Of a stretch of 48,206 nt of DNA, positions 1-7,988 are shown piece by piece (position 1 is the first letter of the stretch; every line of letters begins with the position of its first letter). The translations under genes and the position numbers were made by a program. The notes under the pieces are model-generated. The model did no database searches. It was given only the letters and a program-made list of their open reading frames with translations, and had not been told where the DNA came from. The DNA comes from Lachnospiraceae bacterium (GTDB taxonomy: Bacteria > Bacillota > Clostridia > Lachnospirales > Lachnospiraceae), in the NCBI GenBank assembly GCA_017550425.1, contig JAFZPG010000001.1, positions 1-48,206 of the forward strand. The letters are read 5' to 3'.

Positions 1-121
1 CGGAAAACAGGATCGAATTCAACAGCGCATTCTCCGTCCGGGAGAAAAAAGAGCAGAATCCGGCAATCAAAAAGGAGCCGATGTAAAGCCACGCATTCAA
101 TCTAAATCGCCTACGTTTCAT
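1..121 (-). CDS. N-terminus of a membrane protein (partial, runs off the window)
   Basis: An ATG at 121 on the minus strand opens a frame that stays open to the window edge, giving about 40 residues. It begins with a basic stretch (MKRRRFRLNAW) followed by a hydrophobic segment (LYIGSFLIAGFCSFF), as in a type II membrane protein or a first transmembrane helix. An AAGGAG-like ribosome binding site lies about 10 bases upstream. It follows the nucleotidyltransferase-aminotransferase gene on the same strand after about 45 bases, so it may be the next gene of the surface-decoration operon. The family cannot be told from so short a piece. Confidence 0.55.
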   Translation of the reverse strand, partial: MKRRRFRLNAWLYIGSFLIAGFCSFFSRTENALLNSILFS

Positions 122-147
122 GGCTCTTCTCGCTCCTTTCTTAGGAT

Positions 148-165
148 ACGTCCGTTTGCGGACGT
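148..165 (-). other. Hairpin after the nucleotidyltransferase-aminotransferase gene
   Basis: ACGTCCG and CGGACGT form a 7-bp stem with a 4-base loop directly after the TAA stop at 166-168. There is no T-tract, so it may protect a 3' end or act in processing rather than terminate. A downstream gene starts at 121. Confidence 0.4.
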
Positions 166-2019
166 TTATGCTCTCTCTCCGAGGACCTCACAAAGCGCCT
201 TCACCAACGCTTCATTTTCCTCATCGGTCTTGATGGACAGGCGGACGTAGTCTTCTTGGTCCAGGCCTTCCTTCGTCGAGAGATCTTTGATCAGTATATT
301 GTATTTGTTCAGCAGAACGTCTGCCAGGCGGTGCGAAGATATCACCCCGGTCACCCGCGCCATGATATAGTTCGCCTGCGAAGGGTAGACCTTCAGGTTC
401 GCGACGCGCGAAAGCATCTGCATATAGCGAACACGGACTTCCTTAAACCGCACCATCGCGTCCTCGTAGTCCGCCTTATACTTCTCGATGATCTGCATGT
501 AGTACTCGGCAAATGAATTGATGTTCCAGATAGCGATGTCCTTCTTCATCCACGCGATCAGCTTGCGGTTACCGCTCGCGAGCACGCCGAGGCGCAGGCC
601 CGCAACGCCGAAGGACTTCGAGATGCTTTTGATCACGACGATGTTCGGATATTCATCCAGGATCTCCGGCACCAGCAGCGTCCGGGACATGTGCTCGTCA
701 TAGTAGCTCTGGCCAGGCGCGCCAGTCTTCGCGAAATCGATGAAACTCTCATCCACGATGAGCATCATGTCGCGCTCTTTCATCCACGCCGCCAGGCGCA
801 GGATGTCATCACGCAGGATCAGGTGACCGGTCGGATTATCCGGGTTCACCAGGGCGATGGCCTTCACCGGATGCTCCTCATAGAACGCGATCAAGTCATC
901 GACCGTATATTTGAAGTCTTTTTCTTTCACAAAGAAGGGGATCATGTCGCCCGGCGCGCGCCGGTGCGCATATTCCTCGAAGGTCGGATAGGCCATGCCC
1001 ATCTTGCCTTCCATCTGCTCCATCAGCGATTTGATCAGCTCCGCGCTGCCATTGCCCACGCAGATCTGCTCCGGGAGCACCTCGAAGTATTTCGCCGCCA
1101 GGGTCGCATTGACCGCCTGACCCGAAGGATATTCGCGGATCAGCACGTCGAAATGAGACTTCATCTCATTCAGGAAGCGCTCGTTCGGGAAGTACGGATT
1201 GACCAGGTAGCAGAAATCGTACAGGCCGTGATAGCGCCAGTAACCGCCGTAGCGGGACAGGTATTTGCGCAGACGCTCCTCACCCTCGGCGAAGATCGAC
1301 TCTGCGATATCGATATCCTGGATATCATTGATCTCATACCAACGCTCACTCGTAAGGAGCAGGGTGTCGATGACGGGGCGTCCCGGGAAATCCACGACCT
1401 TCAACACCGACTCGTAGGTCGCCTCATCGGAAAATGCTGCCACGTGCGCCGCCAAAAACGGCAGGTAGGTCGAACGGATGAAATCGCGGGAAAAACGGTA
1501 CATGCTGACTGTCTTGTAATAGGAAGCATAGGCATCGGCGCGGAAGGTCTCCGCGCTGACGAACTCCTCGATGCGCGCCTGGGCATCCAGGGTCACCAAA
1601 ACGCCGTCCATCCAGGGTTCCGGATGCGCGACGAAGGTCACGCAGGGTTTATCCTCCGCGAGCAGGCGTTTAAGAACGGCATCCTCAAACAGGATGTCCG
1701 ACTCCAGCACCAGGGTGTCGTCCTGCGCCATGCGGTCCGCCGCCAGGCTCAGGGAATACAGGTTGTTCGTCGTCTCGTAACGGTCGTTGTCGATGAACTC
1801 GACCGGCGTCTTAACAGACAGCCCCGCCACAAACTCCTTCAACTTATCTTTTTGGTATCCGCACACGATGCAGATGCGCGTAAATCCCTTCGTGTCCAAC
1901 AGCGAAAGCGCACGCTCGATCAGGGTCACGCCGCCGACCTCGACCATACATTTCGTCTTATCCGCGGTGTGCTTCTTCAATCGTCTGCCCATGCCGGCAG
2001 CAAGTAAGATCGCTTGCAT
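166..2019 (-). CDS. Bifunctional nucleotidyltransferase / class I-II PLP aminotransferase
   Basis: This is a 617-residue fusion. Residues 1-235 are a sugar/choline-phosphate-type nucleotidyltransferase: the nucleotide-binding loop LLAAGMGRRLKK (residues 5-16) with downstream Lys (DKTK), then ESDILF, where a metal-binding Asp is expected. Residues about 240-617 are a fold-type I aminotransferase of the histidinol-phosphate/CobD-like class, with NPDNPTGH, VDESF and the PLP-lysine motif SISKSFG (Lys468). A GAGGAT site precedes the ATG. The domain order recalls fused cytidylyltransferase-aminotransferases that prepare amino-alcohol phosphates or aminoethylphosphonate for transfer (PntC-like). With LicD just upstream, I infer that the enzyme makes and activates an amino-containing phospho-headgroup for a cell-surface glycan. 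The substrate is not determined. Confidence 0.85.
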   Translation of the reverse strand: MQAILLAAGMGRRLKKHTADKTKCMVEVGGVTLIERALSLLDTKGFTRICIVCGYQKDKLKEFVAGLSVKTPVEFIDNDRYETTNNLYSLSLAADRMAQDDTLVLESDILFEDAVLKRLLAEDKPCVTFVAHPEPWMDGVLVTLDAQARIEEFVSAETFRADAYASYYKTVSMYRFSRDFIRSTYLPFLAAHVAAFSDEATYESVLKVVDFPGRPVIDTLLLTSERWYEINDIQDIDIAESIFAEGEERLRKYLSRYGGYWRYHGLYDFCYLVNPYFPNERFLNEMKSHFDVLIREYPSGQAVNATLAAKYFEVLPEQICVGNGSAELIKSLMEQMEGKMGMAYPTFEEYAHRRAPGDMIPFFVKEKDFKYTVDDLIAFYEEHPVKAIALVNPDNPTGHLILRDDILRLAAWMKERDMMLIVDESFIDFAKTGAPGQSYYDEHMSRTLLVPEILDEYPNIVVIKSISKSFGVAGLRLGVLASGNRKLIAWMKKDIAIWNINSFAEYYMQIIEKYKADYEDAMVRFKEVRVRYMQMLSRVANLKVYPSQANYIMARVTGVISSHRLADVLLNKYNILIKDLSTKEGLDQEDYVRLSIKTDEENEALVKALCEVLGERA

Positions 2020-2028
2020 AAACTATCC

Positions 2029-2907
2029 TCATTTCTCTTCTTTTCTTCCGGTTCCGTCGCCGAAATCCAGAATATACGGGTAGTGCGTCTTCCGCTTTTC
2101 CTCCGGCGGAAGCTGCATATAGGTGTCCCCGTAGAAGCCGTGGAGCATCTTCTCCATGTCCTTCGGGAACCGAAGCTTTACATTCTCGAACTTCCAGCGT
2201 TTCGTCGGGAAGGTGTCCTCTTTGTAAAGCGTATTCCAATGCGGGTTCGTATCGCAGGGATAGCCGAACCGCTTGGTCTTCTTATAGTTGTATTTGGTGC
2301 ACGCCTTCTTGCAGCGCTTATAAAGCCACTGCGGAGAGATCCGGCACAACACCATCGTGTCGTGGATGACGGCGCAGGCCGCCCAGATCATCTTCGCCTT
2401 CAGTCCGCTCTGGTACAGGACCGGGCGGCGAATGCTGCGCAGGATGATCAGTTTGCTCCAGAACCACGCGGTCCACACCTGCTTCTGATAAGCAAAACTG
2501 CCGTCCGCGAGGTTATCGAACGCGTACAGATCGAGGAAAATGCCCAGCGGGCAATCCACGTCCATGAACGCGCGTTCCACGAACCGCGTACCGCGGATGC
2601 AGAGCCGCGTCGAAGTCAGCGGGAACTTCGGGTCATGCTCAATGTTGAGCACATAGTATTTGTCGCCCATCTCCGCTTCCACGATGCGGATGAACTTCTC
2701 GAAATCCGCGCGCGGCAGGCCGATGTCGATGTCGTCGTCCCACGGGATGAAGCCGCCGTGGCGGATGGCGCCGATGCCGGTGCCGGCGAGCGCAAAGTAA
2801 TGCAGGTGGTTCTTCTCGCAGATGGTCATGAAATCCACCAGGATCTCCAGTTCCATCTTATGGATGCGGTCCAGTTCCGCCTGCTCATAAAATCTGGGTG
2901 TATCCAT
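2029..2907 (-). CDS. LicD-family phosphotransferase
   Basis: This 292-residue protein carries the LicD/fukutin-type nucleotidyltransferase-fold signature. ALAGTGIGAIRHGGFIPW is followed by an acidic cluster DDDID (residues 57-61) that would bind metal. LicD proteins move phosphocholine or similar headgroups from a CDP-activated donor to glycans or teichoic acids. The start at 2907 is chosen over an upstream ATG because ACAAGGAGTAAAC gives a well-spaced ribosome binding site. That site overlaps the last codons of the preceding gene (stop at 2910), implying translational coupling. The two flanking nucleotidyltransferases would supply the activated donor. No membrane helix is obvious. Confidence 0.88.
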   Translation of the reverse strand: MDTPRFYEQAELDRIHKMELEILVDFMTICEKNHLHYFALAGTGIGAIRHGGFIPWDDDIDIGLPRADFEKFIRIVEAEMGDKYYVLNIEHDPKFPLTSTRLCIRGTRFVERAFMDVDCPLGIFLDLYAFDNLADGSFAYQKQVWTAWFWSKLIILRSIRRPVLYQSGLKAKMIWAACAVIHDTMVLCRISPQWLYKRCKKACTKYNYKKTKRFGYPCDTNPHWNTLYKEDTFPTKRWKFENVKLRFPKDMEKMLHGFYGDTYMQLPPEEKRKTHYPYILDFGDGTGRKEEK

Positions 2908-2909
2908 GT

Positions 2910-3563
2910 TTACTCCTTGTATCCGTTCCGTACCCAAGCCACTGCGTGCTTATAGTCGTTCATCGTGTCGACTTCCTTCGTGCGGATCTCGATCATCTCC
3001 AGCGGAAGCAGCGGTGTCAGCATGTCGCAGACGTGGCGGTCGCCCGGCGTGAGACGCGCGGTGCGAACCTGGGCCAGTCCGGTCCACTCGTAGTCGCCCT
3101 CCTCGCGGGAGAAACCGACGCCGTAGATCTTGCCGTCCTCGCCTTTCCTTGTGATCATACGCATGGGATTATCCGTGCTGATCACGCCGCCGCAGGCACA
3201 CTCGGTATCGCTCTCCAGCACGCGCTTAAGGTCGTCCGGGTGGACCAGCAGGTCGCCGTCCAGCGACACGACCATCTCACGGGCGAACGGAAGGGCCAGT
3301 GAAAAACTTCCGCCGGTACCGGTGTTCTTATAGTTGTGGTTGAAAACAAACAGGATGTCTTTGCGGAACGAATTGACCATCTCGATCACGCGTTCCATCT
3401 GATATCCGACCACGATGCGGATGTCGTCATAGTCTTTCAAAAGCTCGAGCTGGCGAATGATCAGCGGCTTTCCGTCGATGTCGATCAGCGCCTTCGTGGT
3501 ACCGATCCCGAGCCGCGTACCCATGCCGGCAGCGCTTATAACAATCGTCTTAGGAATTGACAT
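2910..3563 (-). CDS. Nucleotidyltransferase (choline-phosphate/sugar-phosphate type)
   Basis: This 217-residue single-domain enzyme has the N-terminal signature SAAGMGTRLG (residues 10-19), a catalytic Lys in TTKAL (Lys24) and the acidic motif VSLDGDLL for metal binding. Its length fits LicC-like CTP:phosphocholine cytidylyltransferases and short sugar-phosphate nucleotidyltransferases. GGAGGAGAAATT precedes the ATG. The start lies inside the 3' end of the HAD phosphatase gene (28-base overlap), and the stop is 3 bases from the licD-like start, so the genes are probably translated together. Its job would be to charge a phospho-headgroup with CTP for LicD; the exact substrate is inferred from context. 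Confidence 0.85.
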   Translation of the reverse strand: MSIPKTIVISAAGMGTRLGIGTTKALIDIDGKPLIIRQLELLKDYDDIRIVVGYQMERVIEMVNSFRKDILFVFNHNYKNTGTGGSFSLALPFAREMVVSLDGDLLVHPDDLKRVLESDTECACGGVISTDNPMRMITRKGEDGKIYGVGFSREEGDYEWTGLAQVRTARLTPGDRHVCDMLTPLLPLEMIEIRTKEVDTMNDYKHAVAWVRNGYKE

Positions 3564-4150
3564 AATTTCTCCTCCGTGTAAACCGCGTGAGTCGCGTTAT
3601 TGAGTACGGACGGCGCGATCTCGCGCACCCCGCCGAAGCCGATGCCGACCTCTGCGGCGCCGACCATCTCGGCGTCGTTGTTGCCGTCGCCGATCGCAAC
3701 GAACGGATGCGGCAGCTTCGCGATCGCCTTACCCTTATCGATGACTTCATCGACCGAAACGATCTTATCGTCCGCCACCGTCGCGTGCGAACACAGCACG
3801 TGATCTGGCGCAAGGCCCATCGTCTCCATCAGGTCGCAGATCCAGATGTCGAGATTTCCGGTCACCACGTAGCAACGCTCCGCATGCTCGCGGATAAACG
3901 CGACCATCTCTTCGTGCACCGGCACGCGGCCGATGATCTCGCGCACCGTCGAGACCGGCACCTGCATCAGGATATTGACGCGCGAGCGGAAACTCTCCTC
4001 GAAGGGAAGTTCGCCCGCCATGGTCCTCTCCGTGATCTGACGCATCTTCTCGCCCAGGTCATCCTGCGGCAAATGCTTCGCGATCTCGGGCAGGATCTCC
4101 ACCTTCGTCACGGTCGCGTCCAGATCAAAACAAAAAATATACTCACTCAC
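3536..4150 (-). CDS. HAD-superfamily phosphatase (phosphoserine-phosphatase-like)
   Basis: This 204-residue enzyme has the HAD motifs in order: FDLDATVT (nucleophile Asp9, acid/base Asp11), VVTGN (motif II Thr), a conserved Lys in VIDKGKAI, and GDGNNDAEM (motif III/IV acids). The layout matches SerB-type phosphomonoesterases. It overlaps rarA upstream by 8 bases and the nucleotidyltransferase downstream by 28 bases, so it sits in a tightly packed operon. In this context it could dephosphorylate a serine-, choline- or amino-alcohol-like precursor of the LicD pathway, but that is inference. A plain phosphoserine phosphatase is the alternative. Confidence 0.8.
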   Translation of the reverse strand: MSEYIFCFDLDATVTKVEILPEIAKHLPQDDLGEKMRQITERTMAGELPFEESFRSRVNILMQVPVSTVREIIGRVPVHEEMVAFIREHAERCYVVTGNLDIWICDLMETMGLAPDHVLCSHATVADDKIVSVDEVIDKGKAIAKLPHPFVAIGDGNNDAEMVGAAEVGIGFGGVREIAPSVLNNATHAVYTEEKLCQFLRRLL

Positions 4151-5462
4151 CTTTGATATACTCCATCCACTCTTTTAACTTTTTTTCGTAGCCCTGGTCG
4201 GACAGTTCGTAGAACACCGTACCCAGGACGTCGTCGGGCAGGTACTGCTGCTCCACGTAATGGTTCGGATAGTCGTGCGCGTACTTATACTCAACGCCGT
4301 GTCCGAGCTTCTTCGCTCCTTTGTAATGCGCGTCCTGCAAGTGCGCCGGGATCTGGGCCTGCGGGTGTTTTCCCACATAATCCATGGCAGCAGAGATCGC
4401 ATTGACCGAGGAATTCGATTTCGGCGCGGTAGCGACATAAGCGGCCGCCTGCGCCAGAATGATCTGGGACTCCGGCATGCCGATGCGTTCGACCGCCTGG
4501 GCCGCGGCAACGGCCACCTGCAGAGCCTGCGGGTCCACATTGCCCACGTCCTCGGATGCGCAGATCATGATACGGCGGGCTATAAATTTCACATCCTCGC
4601 CGGAATACAACATCCGCGCCAGATAGTAGATCGCGGCGTCCGGATCGGAACCCCGCATACTTTTGATAAATGCGCTGATCGTATCGTAATGGTTGTCGCC
4701 GTCCTTATCATAGCGGACCGCGCGCTTCTGCACGCAGCTCTCCATGACGGCGAGGGTCAGGCGGATCTTGCCGTCAGCATCGGGCGCCGTGGACAGGATC
4801 GCGAGCTCGATGGCGTTCAGCGCCCGGCGGGCGTCGCCCCCTGCGATGTCCGACAGGAAATGCACCGCATCCGGCTCGATCTCGGCGTTGTAACTGCCCA
4901 TGCCTTTCTCCCGGTCCGTCACCGCGCGCCGGATGAGGACTTCGATATCCTCACGCGAAAGCGGCTTCAGTTCGAAGATCATGGACCGGGACAGCAACGC
5001 CCCGTTCACCTCGAAGAACGGATTTTCCGTAGTCGCGCCGATCAACACGACCGTTCCGTCCTCCACAAAAGGAAGCAGGTAATCCTGCAGTCCCTTGTTG
5101 AAGCGGTGAATTTCGTCTATAAAAAGGATAGTCCTACGGCCATACATGCCGTAGGTTTCCTTCGCCTGTTTGGTTATGTCCTCCATGTCCTTTTTGCCGG
5201 CCACGGTGGCATTTAACTGCGTGAACTGCGCCTTCGTCGTGTTGGCGATCACGCGGGCCAATGTCGTCTTTCCGGTGCCCGGTGGCCCGTAAAAGATGAC
5301 AGAACTGAGTTTATCCGTCGTAATGGCGCGGTAGAGCAACATTCCCTTACCCAGGATGTGCTGCTGTCCGACCACCTCATCCAGCGTGGTCGGGCGCATC
5401 CGCGACGCCAGCGGCGCCTCCTGCTTCATGGAGGTCTCCCGCATATAATCAAACAGATCCAT
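4143..5462 (-). CDS. rarA: Replication-associated recombination protein A (MgsA/RarA AAA+ ATPase)
   Basis: This 439-residue clamp-loader-like AAA+ ATPase acts at stalled replication forks. Visible features are the RarA start SRMRPTTLDEVVGQQHILG, Walker A GPPGTGKT (59-66), Walker B LFIDEIHRFNK, sensor-1 LIGATTENPFFEVNGALLSR, and the C-terminal domain with the YKYAHDYPNHYVEQQYLP signature near the end. Start 5462 has AAGGAGG at ideal spacing; an in-frame upstream extension to 5534 lacks such a site and would overlap the next gene. Length and motifs are normal for the family. Confidence 0.95.
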   Translation of the reverse strand: MDLFDYMRETSMKQEAPLASRMRPTTLDEVVGQQHILGKGMLLYRAITTDKLSSVIFYGPPGTGKTTLARVIANTTKAQFTQLNATVAGKKDMEDITKQAKETYGMYGRRTILFIDEIHRFNKGLQDYLLPFVEDGTVVLIGATTENPFFEVNGALLSRSMIFELKPLSREDIEVLIRRAVTDREKGMGSYNAEIEPDAVHFLSDIAGGDARRALNAIELAILSTAPDADGKIRLTLAVMESCVQKRAVRYDKDGDNHYDTISAFIKSMRGSDPDAAIYYLARMLYSGEDVKFIARRIMICASEDVGNVDPQALQVAVAAAQAVERIGMPESQIILAQAAAYVATAPKSNSSVNAISAAMDYVGKHPQAQIPAHLQDAHYKGAKKLGHGVEYKYAHDYPNHYVEQQYLPDDVLGTVFYELSDQGYEKKLKEWMEYIKGE

Positions 5463-5473
5463 ACGGACCCTCC

Positions 5474-5851
5474 TTAAAACTTCTCGGTCAATGGGATCTC
5501 CGCCCCTCTCATGTCCGTAGCAGGCATCTCCCACGAGATCTCTGCCGAGGGTTCTGCCGAACTCTCCGCAGCGGCCTGCTTCTTATGAACATCCGGCACC
5601 AAAACGCAGAGGAACAAGATCAGGATGACGATCACGATCAGACACAATGTCGTCATGACCGCATCCAGCGAAGCCCGAAATGAGATCTTATGCAGCGGCC
5701 GGTCTTCATAGGAGATCTTATCCGAGAGTTCTTTGATCTGCTTACCATGTTTCGCCGCCGGGTCTTCCGCCTTATTGGGCGTACTTAAGCGGCGCATGCG
5801 CTCTCTTTTTTCCTGCCGAAGCTGCTGCTCGGTCTTCTCTTTGGTCTTCAT
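5474..5851 (-). CDS. Small single-pass membrane protein of unknown function
   Basis: This 125-residue protein has a highly charged N-terminus (Lys/Arg/Glu-rich, residues 1-60), one strongly hydrophobic helix around residues 70-90 (CLIVIVILILFLCVLV) and an acidic, Ser/Ala/Glu-rich tail predicted to lie outside the membrane. I do not recognise the family. It sits between the CbiE/CbiT-like gene and rarA on the same strand with gaps of about 11-25 bases, so it is probably co-transcribed. The ribosome binding site is weak (AGGGAAA). Confidence 0.6.
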   Translation of the reverse strand: MKTKEKTEQQLRQEKRERMRRLSTPNKAEDPAAKHGKQIKELSDKISYEDRPLHKISFRASLDAVMTTLCLIVIVILILFLCVLVPDVHKKQAAAESSAEPSAEISWEMPATDMRGAEIPLTEKF

Positions 5852-5875
5852 CTGCTTTCGTTTCCCTGTATGTTA

Positions 5876-6775
5876 CTAATCCATCGTGGTTCCCGTGATG
5901 AGCCACGGGCTCGGTTCGGTCTGGAAAACCCCGTCGGATCCCAGCTTCGATACGGTGATCTGGCGGATCTCCATGTCGCGGATCCCCTGACGCTCGAAAA
6001 TGCCTTTCACCTGAGACAGGATGCCCAGATCCAATGTATAGATGACAAACTGCTGTTTCGGCTGTTTGCGGAGCAGACGCTCCAGGTCGCGCTCGAGGTA
6101 TTTCGTCGCAACGATAAAGGACAGACGCGGCATCGGCAACGGCGCCAGTTTATCCTCGTCGAAACCTCTGACGATCTCGATATTATGCAGTTTGAACTTC
6201 TCAACGTTTTCTTCCATCGAGCGGAACGAGCCGTCGTCGCACTCGATCGCGATCATGGTACCCTCCTGGGCAGCCATGGCTGCCTCGATGGCGATGGTCT
6301 CGGCGCTGACGAAATACATGATATCATGCATGTCCACCGACAGCAAGCTCATAATGACCGCACGGATCTCATTGCCCACATAACGGATGGGACCGCGGGC
6401 GAAAACTTCGTTTTTGATACCGAAACGCAGGGACTCCCGGGTCTTCTCATTCATAACGAAGATGACCATGGGCTCGGTGACCTTCGTATCCATAAGCTGG
6501 GATGCGGTGGTCTTCACGATCTCCCCGCCGGGCGTGAGGCCCTTTGCGTACCACAGGTCATACTCTCCGAGGCCTGCCTCCCAGATCTCATAGAACAGAT
6601 CCGGCTTGGTATCATTGGCAAATATGATCACGCGTTTATGCGTCTCGATCGTAGATACAACGTTGCGGACCTTGCCGCACAGATTGAGGAGTTTGATCTT
6701 TTCCGGGCTGACGTTCATCAGATCCGAGAAAACACCGACCCATGTAAGCATTTGATCGTAACTGTATTCTGCCAT
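5876..6775 (-). CDS. Degenerate CbiE/CbiT-like (precorrin methyltransferase-derived) protein
   Basis: The 299 residues follow the second half of CbiE and all of CbiT, the two domains of cobalamin enzyme CobL. Residues about 48-110 match the CbiE C-terminal part (KRVIIFANDTKPDL, then LTPGGEIVKTTASQL). Residues about 119-299 match CbiT: NEIRAVIMSLL, IAIEAAMAAQEGTMIAIECD, and HNIEIVRGF in the order expected. The glycine-rich SAM loop that normally precedes SIEAA (DIGAGTGS-type) is replaced by YFVSAET (154-160), so SAM binding is doubtful. The CbiE N-terminal half is absent and no other cobalamin genes are nearby. It is preceded by AAGGAGG and follows the lactonase gene after 13 bases. It may be a repurposed non-catalytic or altered enzyme. 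Confidence 0.65.
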   Translation of the reverse strand: MAEYSYDQMLTWVGVFSDLMNVSPEKIKLLNLCGKVRNVVSTIETHKRVIIFANDTKPDLFYEIWEAGLGEYDLWYAKGLTPGGEIVKTTASQLMDTKVTEPMVIFVMNEKTRESLRFGIKNEVFARGPIRYVGNEIRAVIMSLLSVDMHDIMYFVSAETIAIEAAMAAQEGTMIAIECDDGSFRSMEENVEKFKLHNIEIVRGFDEDKLAPLPMPRLSFIVATKYLERDLERLLRKQPKQQFVIYTLDLGILSQVKGIFERQGIRDMEIRQITVSKLGSDGVFQTEPSPWLITGTTMD

Positions 6776-6788
6776 AGACGTTTCCTCC

Positions 6789-7838
6789 TTAAATCTCGAC
6801 TACCGCGCAGCAGTTCGGGTAATCCACATCGATGCTGCGTCCGTTCATGACCATGTACTTTTTGTCTTCGATCACCTTAAAGCAGGTGACGGAATTCGAC
6901 ACATGGTTCAAACTCAAAAGATACTGCTCGTTCGGCAGCATAACGACCCTCTTCGGAAAATCGCCACTGATCGGGAGCACGAAGCGCTGGTAGAGCAGGC
7001 CGTTTTCGGCGTTGCGGTCGAAAAATGCTACCGTGTTGGCGCCTGCATTGGCCGCGATCACGTACCGGCCGCTCGGCGGGATCTCCAGAGCACAAGCCAC
7101 GGAAAAACTGCTGCCCTTCTTGGGCTGCGTCGAAACCAGCTGCTTAAAGCCGATCACCGGACGCTGGCCGCCGTCCGCGTAGTCATAGACCGCGATGTAG
7201 GACTTCTTCTCGGACATGATGTAGAGATGACGTCCGTCCGGAGAAAACTCCATCTTACGCGGGTGCGAGTCGAGCTCGCAGCGCACCACGTCGGCAAAAG
7301 AAAGGGTGCCGTCCTGTTGGTCCAGTTTAAAGATCTTGATATGATCCAGTGCCTGCACGACCGCGCAGACATAATTCTCATCCGGAGTGAACTTAACGCA
7401 GGTAATGTGCGGGTTGAAATTGCCCTCTACCACGCTGCCGTAGCCCTGCTCGAAGTAAGAATCCGTCACCGGTCCCACGCTTCCGTCCTCATTGATCTTA
7501 ACCACGGTCAATTTACTGTCATGATAACCCGCAACGATCAGGTAGCGGTTCTTTGAATCCACGTCGATGCTGCAGCCGCGCATGCCGCGGATGCTTCCCG
7601 TATTTAAGGGACGCAGGCTTCCGTCCTTCTCTACCGCAAATGCGGCCACACCTTCGTCCACAACGGCATATACAAACTTTCCGTCCCGAGATGCACAGAT
7701 CGCCGAGCAGTTGTGCACCTCTACGTCTCCTTTTTTCGTCAGGAGCCCCTTTTCGAGGTCCACATCAAACACAGCAATTCCCTTGCTTTTTCCGTAGTTT
7801 GTATAGGATCCGATATAAGCTACATATTTCTTATCCAT
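6789..7838 (-). CDS. Lactonase-family beta-propeller protein (6-phosphogluconolactonase YbhE/Pgl type)
   Basis: This 349-residue protein begins MDKKYVAYIGSYTNYGKSKG, typical of the seven-bladed lactonase family. Repeated blade motifs include DSKNRYLIVAGYHDSKLTVV, FSPDGRHLYIMSEKKSYIAV and PPSGRYVIAANAGANTVAFF. Relatives hydrolyse 6-phosphogluconolactone in the cytosol, but many members have unknown substrates. Start 7838 has GGAGGAG at good spacing; the longer frame to 7943 is rejected because it would run back through the promoter and into the neighbouring terminator hairpin. It heads a minus-strand group with the CbiT-like gene 13 bases downstream. Confidence 0.82.
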   Translation of the reverse strand: MDKKYVAYIGSYTNYGKSKGIAVFDVDLEKGLLTKKGDVEVHNCSAICASRDGKFVYAVVDEGVAAFAVEKDGSLRPLNTGSIRGMRGCSIDVDSKNRYLIVAGYHDSKLTVVKINEDGSVGPVTDSYFEQGYGSVVEGNFNPHITCVKFTPDENYVCAVVQALDHIKIFKLDQQDGTLSFADVVRCELDSHPRKMEFSPDGRHLYIMSEKKSYIAVYDYADGGQRPVIGFKQLVSTQPKKGSSFSVACALEIPPSGRYVIAANAGANTVAFFDRNAENGLLYQRFVLPISGDFPKRVVMLPNEQYLLSLNHVSNSVTCFKVIEDKKYMVMNGRSIDVDYPNCCAVVEI

Positions 7839-7880
7839 CCACGCTCCTCCATTCTTATTCAAGTATGGGTCTTTTGACAT

Positions 7881-7909
7881 ATCATACCACGAAACGGCGG
7901 TTTTGTCCA
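7881..7909 (-). promoter_or_regulatory. Promoter of the lactonase gene
   Basis: On the minus strand, TGGACA (7904-7909) and TATGAT (7881-7886) are separated by exactly 17 bases and lie about 40 bases upstream of the start at 7838. It could drive the lactonase, CbiT-like, small membrane protein and rarA genes together. Confidence 0.6.
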
Positions 7910-7943
7910 TACAATACGGAATTTCCGCCCTCAAAAACGACAA

Positions 7944-7971
7944 AACGGGGCTGTCATAAGACAGCCCCGTT
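7944..7971 (-). terminator. Rho-independent terminator after the DUF937-like gene
   Basis: A 12-bp perfect stem (AACGGGGCTGTC / GACAGCCCCGTT) with a 4-base loop, followed on the minus strand by TTTGTCGTTTTT. It closes the transcript from 8615. Confidence 0.85.
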
Positions 7972-7988
7972 GCTATCGATATCGTTGT

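Noticed and set aside
691-2007. A 438-codon plus-strand frame opposite the nucleotidyltransferase-aminotransferase gene
   Set aside because: Arg/His/Asp-rich antisense translation of a clear enzyme gene; no ribosome binding site or motif.
5876-6775. Calling the CbiE/CbiT-like gene an active cobalamin methyltransferase
   Set aside because: The SAM loop is absent, half of CbiE is missing and no cobalamin operon surrounds it.
7839-7943. Longer N-terminus for the lactonase
   Set aside because: The extension translates a promoter and one arm of the neighbouring terminator, while 7838 has GGAGGAG.
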